Source: Trinickia fusca (GTDB lineage: Bacteria > Pseudomonadota > Gammaproteobacteria > Burkholderiales > Burkholderiaceae). From it: a stretch of DNA of 64,000 bases. The notes under the pieces are model-generated. The model worked only from the letters and a program-made list of their open reading frames with translations, was not told where the DNA came from and did not search any database. Made by a program: the position numbers and the translations under genes. Positions 43,622 to 51,547 of this stretch are shown piece after piece. The stretch covers positions 90,803-154,802 of the forward strand of contig NZ_RBZV01000012.1 in the NCBI RefSeq assembly GCF_003628145.1, given 5' to 3'. Each line of letters starts with the position of its first letter. Position 1 is the stretch's first letter.

Positions 43622-44749
43622 ATGCATCTGCACCTGCTCGGGCCGCGGCGCAAAGGCATGCCACCTCGCGGCACCGCGGACGCCGTCTCCCATCATGACG
43701 ACGGCACCCACACCGATTCATCACACGCTGGCGCGTCGGACTCGCCAGCCCGCTCCGATACGCTAGATGCCCAGTTACGCAGCGAGTGCGACGCCATGGC
43801 CCGCTACGCGTTGCGGCACGGCCTGCCCGTTGCGCCCGACACGATCGCCGAACTGACGCGTCTCGTCGATGCGCGCGTCGGGACTCACGCCGAGCCGTCA
43901 CGCGACGAAGCAAACCGCACCGCGCGTACGCTCGCGGTCATCCATCGCAAGCTCGCCTCCTCCATCGCACCGGCCACGCCCCAAGGCGTGCTGCTGCTCG
44001 ATGCGCACTACCGGCGCGGGCATCCGCTCGCATGGCTGGGCCCCGTCCCGCTGATCCGCATGCTCAGCGCGGCAGCGATCCTGTTCCTCGCAGCCGTGAT
44101 CGGCACGGGCTTGTCACACGATGTCTCGGCCAAAAACATCGAGCTCGGGCTGCTCGATGCAAGCGGCACGAGCCTGCTGTGGAACACGATGTTCCTGCTC
44201 GCGTGCGCGGGCCTCGGCGCCTCATTCGCCGCGCTATTCCAGGCGCATCGCTACGTCGCCGAATGCATCTACGATCCGAAGTACGACGCCTCCTACGCCG
44301 CGCGCTTGATCCTCGGCCTGATCGCAGGACTCATCCTCGTCGAGTTGCTTCCGCCGCACCTGTTCGACAACGGCACCATGCACAGCTTCGGCAAGCCGGC
44401 GCTCGCGATGCTGGGCGGCTTTTCGGCAACGGCTGTGCATCGTCTGCTGCATCGGCTCGTCGACACGCTCGACACACTCGTGCGCGGCGATCCATCCGCA
44501 GGCGTACAAGCCACACGCGACGTTCACCGGGCACAAGCCGCCCACGAGCGCACGCAACTACAGGCAGAACTCGCGGCCAATCTCCTCGAGCTTCAGCAAA
44601 CACTCGATGCCACGCACTCACCCGAGCAGGTGCGGCAGCGTCTTGCCGAACTGACCCGCTCGATGCTGTCGGCCGACACGATGCGCGCGACGCCCGACGC
44701 CGTCAAAGCCGATACCTCGCGTGCCGCGGCGAATGAAAAGGATGACTAA
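43622..44749 (+). CDS. Membrane protein with C-terminal coiled coil, unknown function
   Basis: A 375-residue protein. A cytosolic N-terminal region of about 140 residues leads to three or four membrane helices (about 150-170, 185-210, 230-255, 270-285) and a long Ala/Gln/Leu-rich helical tail with heptad character (AAHERTQLQAELAANLLELQ). No family is recognised. ATG 43622 follows AAGGA; ATG 43547 is in frame but lacks a ribosome site. It converges with the LuxR-type regulator, with 86 bp between them. Confidence 0.65.
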   Translation: MHLHLLGPRRKGMPPRGTADAVSHHDDGTHTDSSHAGASDSPARSDTLDAQLRSECDAMARYALRHGLPVAPDTIAELTRLVDARVGTHAEPSRDEANRTARTLAVIHRKLASSIAPATPQGVLLLDAHYRRGHPLAWLGPVPLIRMLSAAAILFLAAVIGTGLSHDVSAKNIELGLLDASGTSLLWNTMFLLACAGLGASFAALFQAHRYVAECIYDPKYDASYAARLILGLIAGLILVELLPPHLFDNGTMHSFGKPALAMLGGFSATAVHRLLHRLVDTLDTLVRGDPSAGVQATRDVHRAQAAHERTQLQAELAANLLELQQTLDATHSPEQVRQRLAELTRSMLSADTMRATPDAVKADTSRAAANEKDD

Positions 44750-44835
44750 CCGCGTGCGGCGCGTTGCCACGACGCGCCGCATTGCCCTTGACGAACGATC
44801 GCCACACGTGCGCCATCGGCACGTCGCCCGTGCCG

Positions 44836-45516
44836 TCAATCGGCGCCGGCGAACGCCGCTCGCGCGAACGCCGGCGATTCGGCAGGGAAGCGCCGCGCGA
44901 GCCACAGCGCCGCCTCGGTCCGGTTGCTGACACCGATCTGCCTGAAGAGCGCATACAGGTGGTTCTTGATCGTGCCCTCCGCGACGTTCAACACACGGCA
45001 GATCTGCTTGTTCGACTTGCCTTCGGCCAACAGGCGCAGCACCTCGAGCTGACGCGGCGTCAGTCGCTCGAGCCGCCGCTCGGCGCTGCTTGCTTGCGGC
45101 CGCGCTGGCGGCTCGCCGCCCCCACGGTAACGCGACGGCAAATAGATGGCCCCCGATGCCACCTGGCGCAACGCCTCGGCGAATTCGTCGGCCGTGGCAT
45201 GACGCTCGACGACTCCCGCGGCGCCCGCAAGCAACGCATCGGCAATCGCGTGACGGCCGCCAACGCGCACCACGAACAACCACGGCGCGTTGCCGAGCGC
45301 GTCTGGCAGCACGTTCGGCCAGCCGACCTGGGCTGCCGCCTCATCCCATTCGAGCGTGACCGCATCGATACCTGACTCCGGTATTTGGTCTCGCAAACGA
45401 TAAACATCCTCCGGATTTTGCGCAGGCCAAACTTTCCAACTCTGATCAAGCTTGAGTAAGGCATCGGCCACTCCAGCTACGAATAAAGGCAAACTGTCGA
45501 TCATCAGGACGTTCAT
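44836..45516 (-). CDS. LuxR/NarL-family regulator with degenerate receiver
   Basis: A 226-residue protein. The N-terminal receiver-like domain keeps the overall fold (MNVLMIDSLPLFVAGVADAL), but the phospho-acceptor is replaced by Glu56 in DAVTLEW, so ordinary phosphorylation is unlikely. The C-terminal HTH is a normal LuxR/GerE type (LTPRQLEVLRLLAEGKSNKQ, GTIKNHLYALFRQIGVSNRT). It diverges from the DUF2589 operon across 278 bp and is the obvious candidate regulator of it (inference). Confidence 0.85.
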   Translation of the reverse strand: MNVLMIDSLPLFVAGVADALLKLDQSWKVWPAQNPEDVYRLRDQIPESGIDAVTLEWDEAAAQVGWPNVLPDALGNAPWLFVVRVGGRHAIADALLAGAAGVVERHATADEFAEALRQVASGAIYLPSRYRGGGEPPARPQASSAERRLERLTPRQLEVLRLLAEGKSNKQICRVLNVAEGTIKNHLYALFRQIGVSNRTEAALWLARRFPAESPAFARAAFAGAD

Positions 45517-45794
45517 TTATGCGCTTCCCTCGCTAGCGAGATGCTCTATTAACGGCCCCGCGCGCATCTCTTTCGGTTGCTTTTTACCGCCGTTTTCTTC
45601 GAGACGCACTAGCACCGAAGGTCCATGACTGACGTTCTAATCCGAAAGGCCCTTGTGCCTTCCGGGTTCGCGCGGCCCTTTGGTCCAGTGTCCCCGGGCA
45701 TGACCAGCGGCCTCTATGTCCATTTACCGGATCCCCGTAATTTGAACGGCGACAGCGTTATCGCGCTGCTCCATTCGATCACGGAGGGTTTCTC
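45517..45794. promoter_or_regulatory. Divergent intergenic region, regulator versus DUF2589 operon
   Basis: A 278-bp region shared by the divergent units. A short T-rich patch (45580-45600) breaks the otherwise mixed composition. I found no hrpII box, sigma-54 site or clear palindrome. A 65-codon frame at 45625-45822 overlaps the operon start and is not considered a gene. Confidence 0.4.
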
Positions 45795-46487
45795 ATGGAA
45801 GCGAATTTTATCGGGTCGGTGATCAACGCTTTGCCGATGGACCAAATGATTGCAGGCCCGTTGAAAGCGATGATTACCGCGCAAACACAGGCTGCAAAAA
45901 GCTACGCCGACTTTCTGATGCAGGTGTGCATTCAGGATGGTAAAGCCGTCGCCGTGCAATTCGATTATGACGAGACGCTCGTCGACGAAAGCGGCGTATC
46001 GAAGGGCGTCGTGCAAAAAACCATGCGCATCCCGTTGCTCGCGGCAATCGTGCACCCGATCATCGCCATCGAGGAGGGTACGATCGACTTCGAGCTCGAA
46101 ATCACCCAGTCGGAGAAATCGTCCTCGTCCACCGAAGGCAGCGGCGAATTCCAAACGAAAATCGGCTGGGGCCCGATCAGCGTCAGCATCTCGGGGCGTG
46201 TCTCGCACAAGTCGGAGCAGACGCGCAGCACCGACACGCGCGCCAAGTACTCGATCCACACGCAGGTGAAACGTCAGCCGCCGCCGGAAGCGCTGATGCG
46301 CGTCATCGATTTCTTGACCGATGCCGCGACCAAGCCGGTCGTCACCGCCGACAAGGCGAAAGACGTGAAGGCGCTGCCGCCCACCCCAACGGACGGCAAG
46401 ATGATCGGCGAGAAGAGCGCCGCCACTCCGTCCGCCACGCCTGACTCGTCGGCATCGAGCGGCCAGACGCAAGCAACGACGCAGTAG
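45795..46487 (+). CDS. DUF2589-type protein 1
   Basis: A 230-residue soluble protein of the DUF2589 type. The opening segment (LPMDQMIAGPLKAMITAQTQ, with AAKSYADFLMQV) and the later beta-rich region with RIPLLAAIVHPIIAIEEGTI and IGWGPISVSISGRVSHKSEQ fit that family. The ending PPEALMRVIDFLTDA recurs in the next gene. No Sec signal, no membrane helix and no Cys except one. The function of the family is unknown to me. A strong GGAGGG site stands before the ATG. It is the first of a probable four-gene operon. Confidence 0.8.
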   Translation: MEANFIGSVINALPMDQMIAGPLKAMITAQTQAAKSYADFLMQVCIQDGKAVAVQFDYDETLVDESGVSKGVVQKTMRIPLLAAIVHPIIAIEEGTIDFELEITQSEKSSSSTEGSGEFQTKIGWGPISVSISGRVSHKSEQTRSTDTRAKYSIHTQVKRQPPPEALMRVIDFLTDAATKPVVTADKAKDVKALPPTPTDGKMIGEKSAATPSATPDSSASSGQTQATTQ

Positions 46488-46517
46488 GCGCATTCCGACA
46501 CCTGACGAGAGGACGAT

Positions 46518-47417
46518 ATGTTCAAGCTCTTCAGGCGGCACCGCGCTCAAGCGTCAGCGACTCGCGTCGACGATGCACCACCGGGCGGCGAGCCCGGTGG
46601 TGCAGGCGGTGCAACGTCGTCGACAGCCGCCCCCGAGGGGACGTACGCAGGCGAGCCGGATGCCGCGCGCAGCGCGCACGCAAGACCCGCCGCCGCGCCG
46701 ACCTCCCTTGAAGACGACGACGATTGGAGCAAACCACCCGGCTCGCCACCCGAGTCGCCCCCGCCGTCCGGCTCGGGCGGCTCGGGCGGCTCGGGCGGCT
46801 CGGGCGGCTCGGGCGGCTCGGGTGGCTCGGGTGGCTCGGGTGGCACAGGCGAAAACGGCGGCGGCGGCTCCGACGGCGCATCGGGCCCGCCGCAGCGGCC
46901 CGAGCCGCCGCCTCCGCGCGGCTTGGCGCTCGACGAGATTGCGCGCGGCATGCAGCACGCAGCGGCGTCGGCCAATCAACTGCTGGCCCAGCAATACACG
47001 GCGATCCTCGATACGTTCTTCGACTCCGACGACACCGGCTTGCTGACCGCGCGCACCGTCGACCTCGCGCTGGACGCCGAACATACGATGCCGGTGCCGC
47101 TGGTCTCGCTCGTGACGCCGCGCGGTCTCGCGCTCGAAAAGATGGTGGTGCATCTGACGGTGCGTGGCGACTTCGCCGAAGCGATCCAGACGAACACTGG
47201 CGATCACCGCGCGCACTTCCACGTCACACTGGCCCCGCCGACCAAGCGCGCGACGGGCGACGGTCAGGTGGCCCGTCGCGATACCGAGCACATCGACATC
47301 GAAATGCACTTCGCGGCGCTCACGCCGCCCGAAGCCATCATGCGCGTGATCGACGAGTACACGCACCGGCTCGTGCCGCGCCCGCGGCAAGCCAACGAGG
47401 AGAAACCTCATGCTTGA
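46518..47417 (+). CDS. DUF2589-type protein 2 with Gly-Ser-Gly repeat linker
   Basis: A 299-residue protein. The first 130 residues are Pro/Gly/Ser-rich and disordered, including eight or nine tandem Ser-Gly-Gly units (about 84-110). The C-terminal 160 residues form a second DUF2589-like domain: LALDEIARGMQHAAASANQL, VPLVSLVTPRGLALEKM and PPEAIMRVIDEYTHR parallel the first protein. The long flexible linker suggests a tethered or filamentous partner of protein 1 (inference). It starts 30 nt after protein 1, and its stop overlaps the lysozyme start by 8 nt. Confidence 0.75.
   Translation: MFKLFRRHRAQASATRVDDAPPGGEPGGAGGATSSTAAPEGTYAGEPDAARSAHARPAAAPTSLEDDDDWSKPPGSPPESPPPSGSGGSGGSGGSGGSGGSGGSGGSGGTGENGGGGSDGASGPPQRPEPPPPRGLALDEIARGMQHAAASANQLLAQQYTAILDTFFDSDDTGLLTARTVDLALDAEHTMPVPLVSLVTPRGLALEKMVVHLTVRGDFAEAIQTNTGDHRAHFHVTLAPPTKRATGDGQVARRDTEHIDIEMHFAALTPPEAIMRVIDEYTHRLVPRPRQANEEKPHA
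46769..46845 (+). repeat. 9-bp tandem repeats encoding Ser-Gly-Gly
   Basis: About eight copies of GGCTCGGGC, the last three with a GGT variant, lie inside the DUF2589-type protein 2 gene. The unit is a multiple of three, so copy-number change would alter linker length without frameshift. Confidence 0.9.
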
Positions 47418-47856
47418 GCACCCCGAGCGTACCGGCCCGGATGGTATCGACTTGATCAAACATTTCGAAGGGTTGCGTCTCACACGTTACCTCGACGCAG
47501 TCGGCAAGCCCACGATCGGCTACGGCCACTTGATCCTGCCGAACGAAAAGTTCGCTGCCGCTTTGACGACCTCCGCCGCCGAAAGCCTGTTGAAGCAGGA
47601 CTTGCGCAAACATGAGCTCGCCCTGCGCAAGCTCGTACGTGTGCCGATCACGCAGCAGCAGTTCGATGCGCTGATGGCCTTCGTCTTCAATCTCGGCCCG
47701 GGCCGCCTGCAGTCGTCGACGCTGTTGCGTTGCGTCAACGCGAGTCAGTTCAAGAACGCGGCCGACCAGTTCCTTGTCTGGAACAAAGCCGGCGGCAAAC
47801 CGCTTGCCGGACTGACCCGACGTCGACAGGCCGAACGCAAGCTGTTCCTCTCCTAA
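47410..47856 (+). CDS. Phage-type lysozyme/endolysin (GH24)
   Basis: A 148-residue muramidase of the T4/P22 lysozyme family. It has the E-x8-D-x5-T catalytic triad: Glu20 (HFEGLRL), Asp29 (YLDAVGK) and Thr35 (PTIGYGH). FDALMAFVFNLGPGRL and a basic end (RRRQAERKLFLS) are also typical. It lacks a signal peptide or SAR helix, so it needs another route to reach peptidoglycan. No holin or other phage gene is nearby. Its start overlaps the DUF2589-type protein 2 gene, tying it to that operon. Confidence 0.92.
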   Translation: MLEHPERTGPDGIDLIKHFEGLRLTRYLDAVGKPTIGYGHLILPNEKFAAALTTSAAESLLKQDLRKHELALRKLVRVPITQQQFDALMAFVFNLGPGRLQSSTLLRCVNASQFKNAADQFLVWNKAGGKPLAGLTRRRQAERKLFLS

Positions 47857-47882
47857 CCCGGGTAACGGAGGAATCCTGCGCC

Positions 47883-48374
47883 ATGAAACCCATTCGATGC
47901 CCTGGTCCGGGCAGATTCGTCATGTCCTGCGCACTGGTGGCGACGGTCATATCGATTGCCCTCGCCTCAGCGCATGCCGACGAAGCGGAACCGCTTGCGT
48001 GCCGTGTCGAGGTCAACCAGATCAACGATGCGCTGAGGACACAACGTGCGCCAACGCTTTGTCCGTCATGCGCCGAACGCCTCGAGCAAGCGCTTGCGAG
48101 CCTCTATGGAGAAGGCCGCTTGCCGCGCTTTTACCAGTCTGCCGGCACCGTCGCCTGGAACGACCCACAGAGCCGCCCGCTCCTCTTGATCGGCAAAAGC
48201 TTGGCGGGGATGGACGCGGGCCTCGATCTGGCCGCCGACATCGACAGCGGCTACGGCCCGCGTGGCAGCCTGCGTCTGCTCTATACGAGGCACAACGAGC
48301 CGATCGCCGTCGCGACCGACGATCGGCGCGTGTTCCTTCCTGTCATCTACTGCTCGGGTTCGTCAACGCCGTGA
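47883..48374 (+). CDS. Secreted protein of unknown function
   Basis: A 163-residue protein with a Sec signal peptide (GRFVMSCALVATVISIALAS, cleavage near AHA). The mature domain has Cys residues in LACRVEVN, LCPSCAER and VIYCSGSS. No family is recognised. It begins 26 nt after the lysozyme, behind a GGAGG site, so it belongs to the same operon. A periplasmic partner or inhibitor of the lysozyme is one possibility; nothing in the sequence proves it. Confidence 0.65.
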   Translation: MKPIRCPGPGRFVMSCALVATVISIALASAHADEAEPLACRVEVNQINDALRTQRAPTLCPSCAERLEQALASLYGEGRLPRFYQSAGTVAWNDPQSRPLLLIGKSLAGMDAGLDLAADIDSGYGPRGSLRLLYTRHNEPIAVATDDRRVFLPVIYCSGSSTP

Positions 48375-48564
48375 GCACAGCGGCGCTCGCCGCCCCATGA
48401 CCGACGTCACAGACTCAGTGGCCCATGACGCCATCCGTGCCGTGCGCTCTATTCATCGCAGGGCACACGGCCCTTACGCTGCATGAACCGATACAGCTGA
48501 CGCATAAGACCTCTAGACAGGAGCGCTTTCGATGAACAACGACACTATTAGCGCGGAGTAGAAC

Positions 48565-49188
48565 ATGAACATCCAGCTCAGGTTCATCAACCGCTCGAAC
48601 GACTGCAACACCAGCAGCGTCGTGCTGTTTCAGCGCGACACCGTGCCCGATTTCGACGAGTTCGCCATTGCATGGCATGTCATCCGCTATTGCGGCCGCG
48701 ACTGCATCCACCCTTTTGTCTACTCGACCGACGTCGAGATCGCACTGAGCGACGACCACGGCAACTTCTCGCCGCGCCTGGCTGCGGCAAACGGAACGCG
48801 CCTGGCGATCGCCGCGCAACCCAACGGACGGCCACGTCTGTCGTATGCGCGCGATGGGGCGGCAGCCCAAACCGATATCGAAGTCGCCAATCAGATGGTG
48901 CGCGGGGCGGTCAACGTCAACGCATTCAACTCGGGGCGACTGATCGCCTCGAAGTCCGCCGTCGCACCGGGGCAAAAGGCGCTGTTCCAGTTCCAGCCCG
49001 TGTTGTGGATCGGCGTCGCATCGCAGATCGAAGAAGGTCACGCACTCGATTCGGCCGTGCTCTCGAGTGAGAACCTCGAGCTACCGCTCGCGGGCATCGC
49101 CAGTGCCGACATCGTGCTCACGGGCGGTGGCGGCGGCACCGCGGCACAACCGTTCCATTTCGAGCTCGAGAACATCGTGCGCTTGTAG
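48565..49188 (+). CDS. Tandem paralogue family, copy 1
   Basis: A 207-residue soluble protein, the most divergent of three tandem paralogues. Shared positions include the N-terminal FINRSNDCNTSSVVLFQRD, the central PGQKALFQFQPVLWIGVASQ, and the C-terminal ASADIVLTGGGGG. The composition is beta-rich, with three Cys not found in the other copies. There is no signal peptide. I recognise no family. It is separated from the preceding gene by 190 bp. Confidence 0.75.
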   Translation: MNIQLRFINRSNDCNTSSVVLFQRDTVPDFDEFAIAWHVIRYCGRDCIHPFVYSTDVEIALSDDHGNFSPRLAAANGTRLAIAAQPNGRPRLSYARDGAAAQTDIEVANQMVRGAVNVNAFNSGRLIASKSAVAPGQKALFQFQPVLWIGVASQIEEGHALDSAVLSSENLELPLAGIASADIVLTGGGGGTAAQPFHFELENIVRL

Positions 49189-49323
49189 CCCCGTGACTGG
49201 ACGCGCCAGACGCGCGCCCTCCTCCGTTTTCGTTCGAACCCAGTTTGACGACCTGTGCCACGCACAGGCCGGTGGCAAGGTGCGCGGCAAACCCATTGCC
49301 GTTTTTTAACCAAGGAGCAATAG

Positions 49324-49941
49324 ATGGACATCCAATTGAACTTCATCAACCGGTCTAACGACGCGAACAACTCGAACATCGTCATCTTCCAGAAGAATGT
49401 CGCGACCGATTTCGACGAACTGCACATCGCGTGGAAGGTCATCCGCAACTGCGGCCAGGGCGACAACCATCCGTTCGCGTATCCGATGGCCATGACGGTC
49501 AGCTCGAGCGACAGCTACGGCAACTTCATGCCCCAGCAGGACGCGACGAACGGGCAAGTGTTCCAGGTCACGCGCGCGCCGTCGGGCGATGTGCTGCAGT
49601 TGACCTCGCAGCCCGGCGCGAGCAAGGAAGTGCAGGTGCGCAACGATCTGCCGCAAGGCGCCTGCAACGCGACGATCTACAAAGGCGGCAGCCCGCTTGC
49701 CGTGAAGACGTCGATCGCGCCGGGTCAAAAGGCCGTGTTCGAATTCAAGCCGACGGTATGGATCGGCGTGGCTTCGCAGATCGAAGAAGGCGAGCTGATG
49801 AATTCGGCCGTGATCTCCGACATCAACACCGAGATCTCGTTGTTGGGCTTGAAGAGCGCCGACATCGTCATGACCGGCGGCGGCCCCGGCCGACTGTCGC
49901 GGCCCTTCACGTTCACGCTCGAAAACGTCGTGATGGCGTAA
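49324..49941 (+). CDS. Tandem paralogue family, copy 2
   Basis: A 205-residue protein about 60% identical by eye to copy 3. The shared core includes SNDxNNxxIVxFQKNVxTDF, EVQVRNDL, APGQKAVFEFKPTxWIG and MNSAVISDINTE. No signal peptide, membrane helix or known catalytic motif is present. The repeated beta-strand pattern suggests a beta-sandwich that could self-assemble or bind a ligand (inference). A strong AAGGAG site precedes the ATG. It stands 135 bp after copy 1 and 76 bp before copy 3. Confidence 0.8.
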   Translation: MDIQLNFINRSNDANNSNIVIFQKNVATDFDELHIAWKVIRNCGQGDNHPFAYPMAMTVSSSDSYGNFMPQQDATNGQVFQVTRAPSGDVLQLTSQPGASKEVQVRNDLPQGACNATIYKGGSPLAVKTSIAPGQKAVFEFKPTVWIGVASQIEEGELMNSAVISDINTEISLLGLKSADIVMTGGGPGRLSRPFTFTLENVVMA

Positions 49942-50017
49942 CCGGCAGCTCGCTTGCGCGCGCTCGCTCACTGCGCGCTCCCCATTCAGGACGAACAGAC
50001 AACAGGCAGGGTTAGCG

Positions 50018-50635
50018 ATGGACATCAAACTCAACTTCATCAACATGTCGAACGACGTCAACAACACGCAGATCGTCGTGTTTCAGAAGAACGTATCGAC
50101 CGACTTCGACGAGCTTTCCGTGGCATGGAAGGTCATCAGCAATTGCGGCCGCAGCGCCAATCACCCGTTCGTGTTTCCGATGCAGACGATGGTCACCGCG
50201 AGCGATTCGGACGGCAACTTCATGCCGAAGAAGATCTCGCAGAACGGGCAGCTGTTCACGGTGGCGCGTTCGCACTCCGGCAACGTGCTCGCGGCAACGG
50301 GCGTCGCCCCCACCTCGCGTGAGGTGCAGGTGCGCAACGATCTCGGGTCGGGGGCAATCAGCGCGTCGATCTTCAAGGACAACCGTCTGCTCGCCACGAA
50401 GACGGGCATCGCGCCGGGTCAGAAGGCCGTGTTCGAATTCAAGCCGACGCTGTGGATCGGCACGGCCTCGCAAGTCGAGGAAGGCAAAGTGATGAACTCG
50501 GCCGTGATCTCCGACATCAACACCGAGCTGTCGTTGCTCGGCGTCGCGAGCGCGGACATCGTCATGACCGGAGGTGGCGCCGGCACCAGTGCCCAGCCCT
50601 ATCTGTTCGCGCTGCAGAACGTGGTGATGGGCTGA
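50018..50635 (+). CDS. Tandem paralogue family, copy 3
   Basis: A 205-residue paralogue of the genes at 48565 and 49324. It keeps the SNDVNNTQIVVFQKNVSTDF opening, EVQVRNDLGSGA, the APGQKAVFEFKPTLWIG core and the ASADIVMTGGGAG ending. The close similarity to copy 2 points to a fairly recent duplication. A large hairpin follows 20 nt after the stop. No function is recognised. Confidence 0.8.
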   Translation: MDIKLNFINMSNDVNNTQIVVFQKNVSTDFDELSVAWKVISNCGRSANHPFVFPMQTMVTASDSDGNFMPKKISQNGQLFTVARSHSGNVLAATGVAPTSREVQVRNDLGSGAISASIFKDNRLLATKTGIAPGQKAVFEFKPTLWIGTASQVEEGKVMNSAVISDINTELSLLGVASADIVMTGGGAGTSAQPYLFALQNVVMG

Positions 50636-50655
50636 TTCGCAGGCTGTCGCCCCAT

Positions 50656-50693
50656 GGGTTCCATTGCCGTTCGCTCTTGCGGCATTGGAACCC
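50656..50693 (+). terminator. Long stem-loop after the paralogue cluster
   Basis: GGGTTCCATTGCCG (50656-50669) pairs with CGGCATTGGAACCC (50680-50693) with one mismatch around a 10-nt loop. No T-run follows, so it may be a 3' stabiliser or a non-canonical terminator. Confidence 0.6.
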
Positions 50694-51223
50694 ACTCTGC
50701 GTGGCGACCCGAATACGCGCAATGACGATTACTCGACAATATGGAAAACCCTAGCGGAAAAATGTTCCGTTTCACGAACAAATTAGGGGAATTCATTACC
50801 CATAATCGGTTGTATGTGAATCGGCAGACGCCTAGAATTCATCACACGAAAACAAAAAACGTGAAACGGTTTAATCGGGGAGATGCCTGGAGACAGGGGC
50901 GCGAGGGGGAAAGTGCAGGTCTGGCGAATGAATGCAGTCAAATGCGGTTGCTCGTACGGGACCGTACATTCGCGGCGCGATGGGGAGCACGAAAATATGC
51001 GGACGTAAGAATAAGCGCATTACGCGCGAAAGACATGTCCCATATCGTGTGCGTCAATGACGGGGCACAACATAACTATCAGCGAAACGGGGTACCGACT
51101 GCAGGTCCGTCGCGATTCCGCGCGGTCATCGGCTTAAAGCGCCGCCCAAGACCAAAGCGGAAAATCGGGCCTCAGTCGGTTTCGCAACGCTGGAAAGATA
51201 AACGCCCTCAGGGGAGGCGAAAA
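50694..51223. other. Intergenic stretch without recognised gene
   Basis: About 530 bp with markedly lower GC than the window average, especially 50740-50880. An in-frame extension upstream of the small gene at 51224 runs through it but has no ribosome site and no protein-like composition. No RNA gene or transposon end was recognised. Confidence 0.5.
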
Positions 51224-51523
51224 ATGGATATCCTCGATATCGCCACGCAGGCCGGCCTGCAAGTTCTGCTCGATGCCCGCATCGGCAACGAGACCTATCA
51301 CAGCGTCTGTGGCTCGCTCACGGCATTGCAGCGTTTCGCTGACGCAGTCAGTGCAGCGGCACGCGCCGAATCGCTCGAACACGCCCGCTCGGATCAACCG
51401 CGTAACGCGCCGCCCCACCATCGCTCGCCGATGCGAACGGCTCGCGCGCGACGCGTGGCGCGCCACCGTGCCGATGCGGCACGCGCGGGTTCCGTCGACA
51501 GAGGCACCCGCGCGAGCACTTGA
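51224..51523 (+). CDS. Small protein of unknown function, possibly frameshifted
   Basis: A 99-residue frame with a good GGGAGG ribosome site. The first 50 residues look like a real helical protein (LQVLLDARIGNETYHSVCGS, ALQRFADAVSAAARAESLE). After about residue 55 the composition turns Arg/Ala/His-rich and protein-unlike, as happens after a frameshift or decay. It converges with the permease gene. I recognise no family. Confidence 0.4.
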   Translation: MDILDIATQAGLQVLLDARIGNETYHSVCGSLTALQRFADAVSAAARAESLEHARSDQPRNAPPHHRSPMRTARARRVARHRADAARAGSVDRGTRAST

Positions 51524-51547
51524 GCTCGTAGAACCTTGGTCGCCGCG

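Noticed and set aside
45625..45822. 65-codon plus-strand frame before the DUF2589-type gene
   Set aside because: It overlaps the start of the well-supported gene at 45795 in another frame and lacks a ribosome site.
46769..46845. Regular repeats that might be read as a CRISPR array
   Set aside because: The units are contiguous 9-mers without spacers and encode Ser-Gly-Gly in frame.
47410..47856. Prophage interpretation of the lysozyme
   Set aside because: No integrase, capsid, tail, terminase or holin gene is nearby, and the neighbours are not phage-like.
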